Assembly: GCA_022616725.1 (NCBI GenBank)
Contig: JAKEEH010000398.1
Coordinates: forward strand, 1 to 51,543
DNA: 51,543 nt
Direction of reading: 5' to 3'
Source: Limisphaerales bacterium
Lineage (GTDB): Bacteria > Verrucomicrobiota > Verrucomicrobiia > Limisphaerales > JAKEEH01
The notes below the pieces were generated by a model. It did not search any database and was not told the origin of the DNA. It saw only the letters and a list, made by a program, of their open reading frames with translations. Positions 8,888 through 17,985 of the stretch are shown here, one piece after another (position 1 is the stretch's first letter; each line of letters begins with the position of its first letter). The position numbers were made by a program, and so were the translations under genes.

Positions 8888-10002
8888 ACGACAATCAACT
8901 CGCAAGCATCACCTTGCCTCCCGATATGCAGCAGTTGATCGGGCTTTTCGTAGGAGAAAATCCGCTCACGACATTTGTGTTGTCCGAACAGCTCGCGGCC
9001 ACGGGCATGGCCAGCGTCGTTGATTCATTTCGCAGGCAGGGAATCTCCGTATTCACTTTTCCTCTGGCGGTTCAGGTGGTCCAGCCACTGATGCTGCCTG
9101 GCTCATTCAAATTCGGAATCACCGGGCCGCCAGGAGTTTACTCCGTCCTTGGCTCTACGAATCTCACGACCTGGAGCGCAGTAGGCGTTGCGAGCAACCC
9201 GCTTGGCAGCGTCAACTTCCACGATGTAACCGCCAATGCTTCGCCGCAAAAATTTTACCGCGCGCTACGGCAAAGCCCGCCTGCGAACATGGTGTTCATC
9301 CCACCGAATACTTTCACCATGGGCAGCCCGACCAACGAACCGGATCGCAACATTTTCGAAGGGCCGCAAACTACAGTGACCCTCACGCGCGGCTTTTGGA
9401 TCGGAAAATACGAAGTCACCCAGGGTGAATATCTGGCCGTCACGGGCGAGAACCCCAGCAATTTCCCCGGTGATCTGCGCCGTCCTATTTCCAGCGTGAG
9501 TTGGTTCGAGGCCACCAATTATTGCTGGAAGCTCACGCAACAGGAACTCGCGGCGGGCCGCATTTCCCCTGGCAACCATTACCGCCTGCCGACGGAAGCC
9601 GAATGGGAATGTGCCGCGCGCGTCGGCACCACGACGCGTTTCAGTTACGGAAACGACGATCAGAACTACACCAGCCTGACGAATTACGCGTGGTTCCTGG
9701 ACCTCGGCCATCCCGACCTGACCGTTCACCCGGTCGGGCAGAAACTTCCCAATCCGTGGGGAATATACGACATGCATGGGCACGTCTGGGAATGGTGTCA
9801 GGATTGGTACGGCGATCAAGTGGGAGGAGTGCAGACCGATCCGCAAGGCCCGGCCACGAACGCGCAGGGACTCAAAGTCATGCGCGGTGGCGCTTACGAC
9901 CACCCCAACAACGACTGCCGGTCGGCCTCGCGGTTTTTCCACTTCGCATTATTCCCCGATTCCGACCTCGGCTTCCGCGTGGTGCTCGCCACCGGGCCGT
10001 AA
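8888..10002 (+). pseudogene. 3' half of the disrupted LRR/SUMF1 gene
   Basis: This is the continuation of the gene that starts at 6865. It opens in the middle of an LRR unit, has one more repeat (GLFVGENPLTTFVL), the small beta domain with 'GVYSVLGSTNLTTW' and a complete SUMF1-fold domain ('NMVFIPPNTFTMGSP', 'RLPTEAEWECAARVG', 'GHVWEWCQDW'). A single cysteine is seen in 'DCRSASR', as in the intact paralogue. There is an in-frame ATG at 8824 inside the insertion sequence, but the product would have no signal peptide, so a functional secreted protein from this half is unlikely. Confidence 0.85.
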
Positions 10003-10081
10003 TGATATGAGCGCAGCACTAATCCCGGACGGGACGGAAGTCCCATTGTCGGACCGCACCGCGACGTGCAAAGCTGGTTCG

Positions 10082-12493
10082 ATGAAATTACTTCCATTGG
10101 CTTCCAGCAACCGGTCTGGGCGGCTGATTGTCGCGCCCAAACTTTGGTGGTTTGCCGCCGCATTCATGGCGGTGGCTTTGAGTTCCAGTGCGGCCACAGC
10201 GACCGGTTCCTTCACGCTGGTCGGGTCCATGAGTCAATTCCGGAGGCAGCACACGGCCACGCTGCTGTTGAATGGAAAAGTGCTGGTCGCAGGTGGCACG
10301 CCTTTTTTGCCGGCAGCGCTTTCGGAGCTTTACGATCCCGTCACCACGACGTGGACCACCTCCGGATCATTGATCGGTGGACGGATATTTCACACGGCGA
10401 CTTTGCTGACCGACGGCGGCGTTATGGTGACCGGCGGCCAAACCGCCAGCCAGTTGCTCGGGCAAACGGAGGTTTACGATCCGGCCAGCGGTCGGTGGAC
10501 AGAATCAGGTTCTCTGAATGAGCCGCGCGAATTGCACACGGCCACGCGCTTGGAAAACGGGTTTGTCCTGGTAACGGGCGGCTTTCCCGATACCGCGAGC
10601 ACCGAGACCTTTGATCCGATAAGCCGCCAATGGGATCTGAGATTCCCGATGAATGAGCCGCGGTACCAGCATACCGCCACGCTATTGCCCAACGGCCAGG
10701 TGCTGGTCACGGGTGGGTTTAGCGCCAACGATGTGCTGGCCAGCGCGGAGCTTTACGATCCGAAGACAGAAGTCTGGACCCCGACGGATTCCATGCACGT
10801 TCCGCGCGTGGCACATACCGCTTCGCCGCTGCCGAACGGCAAAGTGCTCGTTACCGGTGGCGATGGTTTCGGCGCGCCGTCCGAGTTATTTGATCCGGCG
10901 ACCAGTTCGTGGACGTCCACCGGCACTCCCATCGTCTCACGGCGTGCGCACACCGCTGCCGTCTTGCCATCCGGCCAGGTGCTGGTAACCGGCGGCCTCG
11001 TTGATACACACAACGACATCGCCTGCGACTCGGAACTGTACGACCCAGCCACCGGCTTGTGGTCCCGAACCGGCGCTTTGAACTGCGGACGCCAATTACA
11101 CACGGCGACCCTACTCCCCAATGGCGATATGCTCGTCACGGGTGGCGACACTGCTGGAACCGGCTTTACGGAAAAGGCGGAAGTTTATGATCGTTCAGCG
11201 AAGAACTGGAATGCCACGGGAAGCTTGTCATTTCTCCGCGAGGGCCAATTGGGAGTTTCGCTCGCCAACGGAAAGGTGCTCGTCGCGGGAGGATTCAACG
11301 GGTTCGACGATCTTGTCAGCAGCTCGGAGCTATTTGATCCGGCGCGCGAAACCTGGCAACAGACCGGCGCGATGAAAAACCCGCGCGAGGGAGCCACGGC
11401 GACCTTGTTGCGCAACGGGAAAATTCTAGCGGCCGGCGGTTTCGGCCAATTTTTCCTCTCCAGCGCCGAGCTGTTCGACCCGACGGTCGGCGCATGGACG
11501 CTCACCGGCTCGATGCATGACCCCCGCTGGGAAGCCGGGGCGGTTCTGCTTCCGAATGGGAACGTCCTCGCAGCCGGAGGATCCAGCCTCATTACCTTTG
11601 TCGGCATCCGCGGCGCGGAACTCTATGATCCAACCAACGGATCCTGGGTTGCCACCGGCTCAATGATGAGTGAGCGGCGCAGCTTTACCCTGACGCTCCT
11701 GCCGAATGGCACGGTGCTGGCCGCCGGTGGTTTTGGCACCAACCTCACGGTGTCCACCGCTGAACTTTACAATCCGGCGACTGGCATCTGGACGCCGACG
11801 GGTTCACTCCAGTCGCGGCGCGGTTCGCACACGGCAACGTTGTTGCCGAACGGCAAAGTGCTGGTTGTCGGCGGCAACAGTTTGACCTCGGCTGAGGGAA
11901 TCGCCGTTCCGTTTGACCCGGTCCTCGCCAGTGCCGAGATTTACGATCCCACCACGGGCACCTGGACGCCCACCGCCTCCATGGGCCAGCCTCGGCAGCG
12001 CCACACCGCCACATTGTTGGCAAATGGCAAGGTGTTGGTTGCCGGAGGCGATAGCTATTTTGGCGGCATTTTACCAACCTCAGCCGAGGTGTACGATGCT
12101 GACACGGGCAAATGGTCGCCAACGTTGCCCCTGGTCAGCGGGCGCCGCGCACATACCACCGCTCTGCTCCCCAACGGAAAGGTTCTGGTAGCGGGAGGCT
12201 TTAACACGAGCGACACCGGTCCAACCGCCGAGTTGTTCGACCCCGCGAGTGCGGTGGAAGCAGCGCCGTTCTTGCTGACGCAACCGACGAGACTCCAGAC
12301 CGGTGACTTCCAGTTCACTTTCCGAAATACGCCCGGCCTCAGCTTCACGGCGCTCAGCAGTACGAACTCTGCCATTCCTGTGGATAACTGGACGAGCGCT
12401 GGCATCGCCACCGAAGTTTCACCTGGTCACTATCAATTCACGGATGTGACAACTGATGCTCCGCAGCGCTTCTACCGAGTGCGCTCACCCTGA
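10082..12493 (+). CDS. Secreted kelch-repeat beta-propeller protein (copy 2)
   Basis: This 803-residue protein is a paralogue of the one at 4501. A hydrophobic export segment (WWFAAAFMAVALSSSAATA) is followed by about fourteen kelch units ('LLPNGKVLVTGG', 'AELYDPATGLWSRTGAL'), then the C-terminal beta domain ('LSFTALSSTNS...', ending 'RFYRVRSP'). It lies 79 bases after the broken LRR/SUMF1 gene, repeating the order LRR/SUMF1 then kelch. ATG 10082 (MKLLPLASS) gives a compact signal region; ATG 10007 would add 25 residues. The frame is also open through the end of the upstream gene, which is a shadow. The role is probably binding outside the cell; no ligand can be read from the sequence. Confidence 0.85.
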   Translation: MKLLPLASSNRSGRLIVAPKLWWFAAAFMAVALSSSAATATGSFTLVGSMSQFRRQHTATLLLNGKVLVAGGTPFLPAALSELYDPVTTTWTTSGSLIGGRIFHTATLLTDGGVMVTGGQTASQLLGQTEVYDPASGRWTESGSLNEPRELHTATRLENGFVLVTGGFPDTASTETFDPISRQWDLRFPMNEPRYQHTATLLPNGQVLVTGGFSANDVLASAELYDPKTEVWTPTDSMHVPRVAHTASPLPNGKVLVTGGDGFGAPSELFDPATSSWTSTGTPIVSRRAHTAAVLPSGQVLVTGGLVDTHNDIACDSELYDPATGLWSRTGALNCGRQLHTATLLPNGDMLVTGGDTAGTGFTEKAEVYDRSAKNWNATGSLSFLREGQLGVSLANGKVLVAGGFNGFDDLVSSSELFDPARETWQQTGAMKNPREGATATLLRNGKILAAGGFGQFFLSSAELFDPTVGAWTLTGSMHDPRWEAGAVLLPNGNVLAAGGSSLITFVGIRGAELYDPTNGSWVATGSMMSERRSFTLTLLPNGTVLAAGGFGTNLTVSTAELYNPATGIWTPTGSLQSRRGSHTATLLPNGKVLVVGGNSLTSAEGIAVPFDPVLASAEIYDPTTGTWTPTASMGQPRQRHTATLLANGKVLVAGGDSYFGGILPTSAEVYDADTGKWSPTLPLVSGRRAHTTALLPNGKVLVAGGFNTSDTGPTAELFDPASAVEAAPFLLTQPTRLQTGDFQFTFRNTPGLSFTALSSTNSAIPVDNWTSAGIATEVSPGHYQFTDVTTDAPQRFYRVRSP

Positions 12494-12559
12494 TCCGGCG
12501 ACCAGCGCACGGGCCATCTTCAGCAATGATCCCATGAATCCTCCAACCTTCAGCAAGAC

Positions 12560-13399
12560 ATGAACACCTCTCTCGAATCCACGACCATCCCCAATCTCGA
12601 AGCCCTGAAAGTCCGGCAAAAGGAGACCTGGGAATCCGGTGATTTCGGCCAAGTCGCCCGAACCATCGAACATGTCGCCGAGGAATTCATGGCGCGGCAA
12701 CCCCTCCAGCCAGGGTCGCGTGTGCTCGACGTGGCTTGCGGCACGGGAAATCTCGCGATCATCGCTGCGCGCCGCGGCTGCGTGGTCAGCGGCATCGACA
12801 TCGCCAGCAATCTCATCGCCCAGGCCCGCACGCGCGCCGCCGTGGAAGGCTTGCGCATTGACTTCGACGAAGGCGACGCCGAGGCGCTGCCGTTCTCCGG
12901 CTGCAAGTTCGATCTTGTCGTCAGCATGTTCGGCGTGATGTTCGCGCCGCGGCCTGGTGTGGCCGCCGCCGAGTTGCTGCGCGTGACCAAGTCCGGCGGG
13001 CGGGTCGCCCTGGCCAACTGGACGCCCGAAGGTTTCATCGGGAAAATGTTCAAAGTTTTCAAAGCGCACCTGCCGCCTGCGCCCAACGGCGTCCCCTCGC
13101 CGATGAGTTGGGGCGACGAGGCCACGGTGCGCTCACGATTGCAGGATGGCTTCACTGTCGTGCGCATCCGGCGTCGCATCGCACGGATGTGCTATCCGTT
13201 CCCGCCCGCCGAAACAGTCGAGTTTTTCCGTCGATACGCCGGTCCTTCGCAGCAGGCGTTCGCCTCGCTCGACACCCCTGCTCAAGCCGCGCTGCGGCAA
13301 GACTTGGTTGACCTTCAAACTGCCAACAACATCTCCAAAACTCCCGACACCACCGAAGTCGCCGCCGAATACCTGGAGGTGATCGCTGTGCGCAATTGA
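12560..13399 (+). CDS. Class I SAM-dependent methyltransferase (copy 1 of 3)
   Basis: The 279-residue protein has motif I 'VLDVACGTGNLAIIAARRG', an acidic motif II 'VSGIDIASNLI' and a post-motif 'FDLVVSMFGVMFAPRP', the layout of Methyltransf_11/25-type enzymes of the UbiE/MenG kind. The acceptor is unknown. Two near-identical-length copies are at 28646 and 32912; all three share the N-terminal 'TTI-NLEA-K' start and the C-terminal 'TTEVAAEYLEV'. It follows the kelch gene by 66 bases and precedes the sigma factor at 13574. No clear ribosome-binding site is seen before ATG 12560, but the start aligns in all three copies. Confidence 0.88.
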   Translation: MNTSLESTTIPNLEALKVRQKETWESGDFGQVARTIEHVAEEFMARQPLQPGSRVLDVACGTGNLAIIAARRGCVVSGIDIASNLIAQARTRAAVEGLRIDFDEGDAEALPFSGCKFDLVVSMFGVMFAPRPGVAAAELLRVTKSGGRVALANWTPEGFIGKMFKVFKAHLPPAPNGVPSPMSWGDEATVRSRLQDGFTVVRIRRRIARMCYPFPPAETVEFFRRYAGPSQQAFASLDTPAQAALRQDLVDLQTANNISKTPDTTEVAAEYLEVIAVRN

Positions 13400-13573
13400 A
13401 CGAATCAGGACGCCCTCGGCGTCACCGGTGCGCTGGATACGGGCGGCGTTTCCAAGTTCACCTGGTGCAAGTGGTGTGATGGGCACGAATGCGCCGCTGC
13501 CGCGCTGCCGCGAGTCGTTTGTCTCCCGTCTTGTCTTTGTTCGCCGATTCCGTGCAGGCTGCTCCTTCGAACT

Positions 13574-14314
13574 ATGACCGAAGCTGTAAATTCAACTCCG
13601 GGAACTTCCGCCCGCTTCCAGGATACCCACTGGAGCCTTGTGCTTCACGCGCGGGACGGCGGTTCGCCGCGGGCCGCGGCGGCGTTGGAATCGCTTTGCC
13701 GGGCGTATTGGTATCCGCTCTACGCTTATGTGCGGCGCTGCGGCGAGTCGCCGGAGGACGCTCACGATTTAACGCAGGCGTTCTTCGCCCGGTTCCTGCA
13801 ACGCGATTCCCTGCGGGCCGTGACGCCGGAGCGCGGGCGTTTCCGCTGGTTCCTGCTCGCCTCGCTCAAGCATTTTCTCGCCAACGAATGGGAACGCGCC
13901 CGCGCGCAGAAGCGCGGCGGCGGCCAGTCGGCCGTTTCGCTCGACGCGCTGGAGCCGGAGGATCGTTACGCGTTTGAACCCGTGGACAGCCTGAGCGCGG
14001 ACAAGGCTTACGATCGTTTCTGGGCAATGAGCCTGCTGGAACAGGCGCGGGCGAAGCTGCGGGAGGAGTTTCGCGCCGCCGGACGCGGGGAACGGTTCGA
14101 GAAGCTGGAGCAGTTTCTTCCGGGCCAGGCGGGCGCGGATTCGTACGCCGAACTGGCCGTGCGCTTCGGCCTGAGCGAAGGGGCAATCAAGTCGGACGTG
14201 TCGCGGTTGCGGCGGCGCTACGGGGAGTTGCTGCGGGCCGAAGTCGCCCACACCCTGGGCACGCACACGGACCTTGAGGATGAATTGCATCACTTGCTCG
14301 ACGCGCTGGCGTAG
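13574..14314 (+). CDS. ECF-like RNA polymerase sigma factor
   Basis: The 246-residue protein has sigma region 2 ('LCRAYWYPLYAYVRRCG', 'EDAHDLTQAFFARFLQRD') and, after a longer linker than usual, a region 4 helix-turn-helix ('YAELAVRFGLSEGAIKSDVSRLRRRYGELL'-type, residues about 195-225). This enlarged form, about 240 residues, is known in Verrucomicrobia and Planctomycetes beside Ser/Thr kinases. Here a kinase-WD40 gene follows after about 125 bases. The protein would direct polymerase to a dedicated promoter class. The shared GCAACC/TTCCTGC element before the next transcription units is a candidate target. Start ATG 13574 gives the usual N terminus (RFQDTHWSLVL). Confidence 0.85.
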   Translation: MTEAVNSTPGTSARFQDTHWSLVLHARDGGSPRAAAALESLCRAYWYPLYAYVRRCGESPEDAHDLTQAFFARFLQRDSLRAVTPERGRFRWFLLASLKHFLANEWERARAQKRGGGQSAVSLDALEPEDRYAFEPVDSLSADKAYDRFWAMSLLEQARAKLREEFRAAGRGERFEKLEQFLPGQAGADSYAELAVRFGLSEGAIKSDVSRLRRRYGELLRAEVAHTLGTHTDLEDELHHLLDALA

Positions 14315-14336
14315 GTGGATTTACCGGCGGATGGCG

Positions 14337-14358
14337 GCGCCGGGTCGGAGACCGGCGC
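14337..14358. repeat. Hairpin after sigma factor gene
   Basis: GCGCCGG at 14337-14343 pairs perfectly with CCGGCGC at 14352-14358 around an 8-base loop. It lies just after the sigma factor stop codon. It could be a terminator without a T-run or one of the REP-like palindromes of this genome. Confidence 0.5.
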
Positions 14359-14375
14359 TCCGCAAAAGAATTCTT

Positions 14376-14399
14376 GCAACCTTTTCGCGGAATTCCTGC
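14376..14399 (+). promoter_or_regulatory. Shared upstream element, site A (kinase gene)
   Basis: GCAACC at 14376 and TTCCTGC at 14393, 17 bases apart start to start, lie 65 bases before the kinase ATG. The same pair at the same spacing occurs before 17821 and 18999. The layout resembles an ECF-type promoter (AAC in the -35 part), but the -10 part is not a standard form. Confidence 0.5.
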
Positions 14400-14440
14400 T
14401 TCTCCCGTCCGAGAACCATGAACGCAACCAAACAACACGA

Positions 14441-17400
14441 ATGAGCGCGACACGACTCTGCTCGCAGTGCGGGGCCGCGCTGCCGGCCGCGTCCCTTGGC
14501 GAACGCTGCCCGCGGTGCGTGTTCCAGTTCGCTCTCGACCCCGCTGCGGCGGAGGAAGGTGTCGCGCCCGCCGGCGACCGGCCTCGCTTGTTTTACTTCG
14601 GCGACTACGAGTTGCTCGGCGAGATTGCGCGCGGCGGCATGGGTGTCGTGTACAAGGCGCGGCAGGTTTCGCTCAACCGAACCGTCGCCGTGAAGATGCT
14701 GCTGGCCGGGCCGTTTTCGAGCGAGGACTACGTGAAACGCTTCCGCACAGAGGCGGAGGCTGCCGCCAACCTTCAGCATCCGAACATCGTGGCCATCCAC
14801 GAAGTGGCCGAGCACGACGGGCGGCAATACTTCTCGATGGAACACATCGAGGGGCAGAACCTGGCCGAACTCGTCCAGCAGCAACCGTTGCCCGCCGGCC
14901 ACGCGGCCCGGCTCACGCAAACCATCGCCGAGGCCGTCCACTACGCGCATCAGCGCGGCATCATTCATCGCGATCTCAAGCCGTCCAACATTCTCCTCGA
15001 CTCGGATGGCCAGCCGCGCGTGACGGATTTCGGGTTGGCGAAATTTGTGGTGGATGAAGATGAGCCGCCAACTTCTGTTCACAGTCGCAAGCCGGGGCGG
15101 TGGGACGGCATCGCGGGACGAACGAGCGCTTCGACTGCGGCGAATCTCACGTTGACCGGGCAGGTGCTCGGCACGCCGGGCTTCATGCCGCCGGAGCAGG
15201 CGAGCGGCCGGCGCGGCGCGGTGACGAAGGCGAGCGATGTCTATTCGCTCGGGGCCATTTTGTATTTTCTGCTCACGGGGCGCGCGCCCTTCGCCGCGCA
15301 CTCGGCGGAAGCGACCCTGCGGCAGGTCTTCGACTCCGAGCCGATTTCACCGCGCGTGTTGAACCGCGAGGTGCCGCGCGATCTGGACGTGCTTTGCCTG
15401 CGATGTCTCGAGAAGGAACCGCGCAATCGATTCGCGTCCGCCCAGGAGTTGGCGGAGGAACTGGGGCGGTTCCTCGCCGGCAAGCCAATTCAATCCCGGC
15501 CCGTCTCCGCCGCCGAAAAACTCTGGCGCTGGAGCCGGCGACATCCGGCCATTGCCGCGCTGGTGCTCGCGTTGTGCGGCGCGGTTGGCGCGGGCTTCCT
15601 GGGGATCCAATGGCAGTTGCGCCAGACGCGCGCGAATGAACTGGCGGCGCGGCGCAACGCCTACGCGGCGGACATGAGCCTCGCGCAGGTTTCGCTCGAA
15701 GCGAACAATCTCCGCCGCGCGCGGGAGTTGCTGGATCGCAATCGTCCCCGGCCCGGCCAGCGGGATTTGCGCGGCTGGGAGTGGCGGCGACTCTGGCAGG
15801 AATGTCAGAGCGACGCGGTTTCGTCGCGCGCGTCGGGCTTGAAGTATCCACTGTCCTTGCGCCCGCTGCCGGAGGGTTCCCGCTGGTTCGTCGGCACGCA
15901 CGAAAACCGGATCGCCACGATGGATTTTGCCGCCGGCACCTTTTCGATTCCAACGGCACTTCAATCGTCGCGTCAGCCCGCCGTGCTCGTGGTGTCCGCC
16001 GACGGGAAGTGGGTGGCCATGCCGGGCAAGTCGGGAGTGGTGGAGGTGCGGGACCGGGACGAGGCGCATCCCTCCGCGCTGCTGAATCATTCGAGCAGGG
16101 TTACTTCGCTCTCGTTTTCTTCTGATGGACATTGGCTGGCAACTTCCGAAATGGACGGTGTCGTGAAGGTTTGGGATTGGCGCAAGGGAGAGTTGTTGCG
16201 CACGGTGCGGACCCACATTTACGACGCGGCGTATTTTGGTGACGTGGCTTTTTCTCCCACGGGCAGTTGGCTGGCCATCGGCGGCGCGAACGGACGCCTG
16301 CGGTTGATCGACGCCGCGACCGGCGAGGAGAAGTGGATCGTCGCCGCGCACAAGGACCGGATCAGCGCGCTGGCTTTCTCGCCGGATGGGCGGCTGCTCG
16401 CTTCGGGCGCGGGCTACGCGGATTACAGCGTGAAGGTCTGGGACGCGACGACGGGCGAGGCGCGGGCGGGGCTGGAGGGGCACAGCGCGTGGATCACGGG
16501 TCTGGCGTTTTCTCCCGACGGCGCGCGTCTCGCCTCGTCCAGCGCCGACCAGACGGTCCGGTTGTGGGAGATGAATTCCTGGCAGGCGCTGAAAACCTTT
16601 CGCGGCCACCTCAAGGAAGTGCATTGCCTGGCCTTCGTGCCGGGCGGTGAAACGCTGGCGAGCGCGGATCAGGATGGGATCATCAACCTGTGGCGCACGG
16701 CACCGGATGCGCGACGGACGTATCCAGTCGTCGTCCCGACGCGCTCCACGAAGCCGTGTTTCTCACCGGATGAAACGCGGCTGTTCATGGTGGACCGGGG
16801 CGAGGTGGTGACTTGCGAACTCGCGACGTTCCATGAGTCGGAGCGGTTGCCGCAATTCGGCACGAACAACAGTTCGCTCGCGCTGTCGCCGGACGGACGG
16901 TTGCTGGCCGTGGTAGATCGCGAGGGCGGGTTGAAAGTGTGGAGCGTCGCCGCGCAACAGGAGGTGACGAATCTGGCCGCGCACGCCAAGGGCGTCAGCA
17001 ACGTCGAGTTCGCGCCGGATGGCCGGATGCTTTTCACCGTGGGCTTGGATCGGACGGTGAAACACTGGCGCGCGTCGGACTGGAGCGAGGCGGCGTCATG
17101 GCAATGGGAGGCGAAACTGGGCGTGTATCGCAGCAAGCTTCTGCCCCGGCATGGACTGTGGGCGAGCCAGCATGACGGCCAGGTGAAGCTCTGGAACCTC
17201 GCCGATGGCCGGCGCATCGCGGTGTTGCCGGCGGAAGATTCGCTGGTGGACGACGTGGATATTTCGCCGGACGGAAAGTGGTTCGTGGCCGGCGTCCAGA
17301 ACGGCAGCGTGATCCTCTTCGACACCCGCACCTGGAAAGCCCATGTGACGTTGCGCGGACACGTCACGGGCGTGCATGGTGTCGCGTTTTCCCCTGATGA

Positions 17401-17635
17401 TTCCCGGCTGGCCACGGGGAGCGAAGGCCGCGAGGCGGTGAAACTTTGGGACACCGCGACGTGGCAGGAACTGGCCACGCTGCCGGGCCAAGGCTCGCTG
17501 TTTCGCGTGGCGTTCTCGCCCGGCGGAACCATTCTGGCGGCCTCCAGCGGGAGGAGGATGAATTTCTGGCGCGCGCCGTCGTTTGAGGAAATTCAGCGCG
17601 CGGAGAAAGTTGGGGTGTCCGGGCGTGGTCGCTGA
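14441..17635 (+). CDS. Ser/Thr protein kinase with N-terminal zinc ribbon and C-terminal WD40 repeats
   Basis: This 1064-residue protein begins with a CxxC...CxxC zinc ribbon (residues 7-26). A Hanks-type kinase domain (about 55-335) follows with the glycine loop 'GEIARGGMGVVYKA', the lysine in 'VAVKML', the catalytic loop 'HRDLKPSNIL' near residue 175 and 'DFGLAK' near 195. An extended activation segment then leads to 'MPPEQA'. One transmembrane helix (about 369-391, IAALVLALCGAVGAGFLG) separates it from about twelve WD40 units ('LAFSPDGRLLASG', 'VKVWDATTGE') up to the C terminus. The kinase is therefore cytoplasmic and the propeller likely periplasmic. It probably senses or scaffolds at the membrane and may act on the sigma factor encoded just upstream. 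ATG 14441 was chosen because it places the zinc ribbon at the N terminus; the frame is open back to 14315. Confidence 0.92.
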   Translation: MSATRLCSQCGAALPAASLGERCPRCVFQFALDPAAAEEGVAPAGDRPRLFYFGDYELLGEIARGGMGVVYKARQVSLNRTVAVKMLLAGPFSSEDYVKRFRTEAEAAANLQHPNIVAIHEVAEHDGRQYFSMEHIEGQNLAELVQQQPLPAGHAARLTQTIAEAVHYAHQRGIIHRDLKPSNILLDSDGQPRVTDFGLAKFVVDEDEPPTSVHSRKPGRWDGIAGRTSASTAANLTLTGQVLGTPGFMPPEQASGRRGAVTKASDVYSLGAILYFLLTGRAPFAAHSAEATLRQVFDSEPISPRVLNREVPRDLDVLCLRCLEKEPRNRFASAQELAEELGRFLAGKPIQSRPVSAAEKLWRWSRRHPAIAALVLALCGAVGAGFLGIQWQLRQTRANELAARRNAYAADMSLAQVSLEANNLRRARELLDRNRPRPGQRDLRGWEWRRLWQECQSDAVSSRASGLKYPLSLRPLPEGSRWFVGTHENRIATMDFAAGTFSIPTALQSSRQPAVLVVSADGKWVAMPGKSGVVEVRDRDEAHPSALLNHSSRVTSLSFSSDGHWLATSEMDGVVKVWDWRKGELLRTVRTHIYDAAYFGDVAFSPTGSWLAIGGANGRLRLIDAATGEEKWIVAAHKDRISALAFSPDGRLLASGAGYADYSVKVWDATTGEARAGLEGHSAWITGLAFSPDGARLASSSADQTVRLWEMNSWQALKTFRGHLKEVHCLAFVPGGETLASADQDGIINLWRTAPDARRTYPVVVPTRSTKPCFSPDETRLFMVDRGEVVTCELATFHESERLPQFGTNNSSLALSPDGRLLAVVDREGGLKVWSVAAQQEVTNLAAHAKGVSNVEFAPDGRMLFTVGLDRTVKHWRASDWSEAASWQWEAKLGVYRSKLLPRHGLWASQHDGQVKLWNLADGRRIAVLPAEDSLVDDVDISPDGKWFVAGVQNGSVILFDTRTWKAHVTLRGHVTGVHGVAFSPDDSRLATGSEGREAVKLWDTATWQELATLPGQGSLFRVAFSPGGTILAASSGRRMNFWRAPSFEEIQRAEKVGVSGRGR

Positions 17636-17747
17636 ACGGCCTTCACCTTGGCTCCTTTGCCTTACCCACAACTTCCGGGCGACAAGGGATTGGCCGGGGT
17701 GAGGGCGGACGTATTTCTGATTTCACACTCCCCTCAAAAAATTTCCA

Positions 17748-17771
17748 GCAACCTTTCCCAACCATTCCTGC
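17748..17771 (+). promoter_or_regulatory. Shared upstream element, site B (leader/Rieske genes)
   Basis: GCAACC at 17748 and TTCCTGC at 17765, with the same 17-base spacing as sites A and C, lie 73 bases before ATG 17821. Similarity with site C continues for some 13 bases downstream (TTTCG and TTTGCC at matching positions). Confidence 0.5.
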
Positions 17772-17820
17772 ATTTCGATTTGCCAGCGGATCACGAACTC
17801 CGCCGGACGCAACAAACGAA

Positions 17821-17985
17821 ATGAAAATCAAGTTCACGTCACTCTGTCTCGAACTGCTGGCCGTCGCCAGCCTCACCGCTCAACTCCACGCGCAAGGCAC
17901 CGCCTTCACCTACCAGGCTTCCGCGGGCGGCAGTTGCGATGAGTTGAAAAACCAACCTTCAACGACGCAATCCACAATCATATGA
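17821..17985 (+). pseudogene. Truncated N terminus of a fibre-like surface protein (54 residues)
   Basis: The frame encodes MKIKFTSLCLELLAVASLTA, then QLHAQGTAFTYQ, which matches residue for residue the signal peptide and first strand of the intact gene at 18999 (MKLKLTSL..., QLHAQSTAFTYQ). It then departs into unrelated sequence and stops at 17985. The stop overlaps the start of the Rieske-like gene (ATGA at 17982-17985). It looks like a duplicated promoter and leader onto which the next gene has been joined. It could still act as a coupled leader peptide. The copied region includes the upstream element at 17748. Confidence 0.7.
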
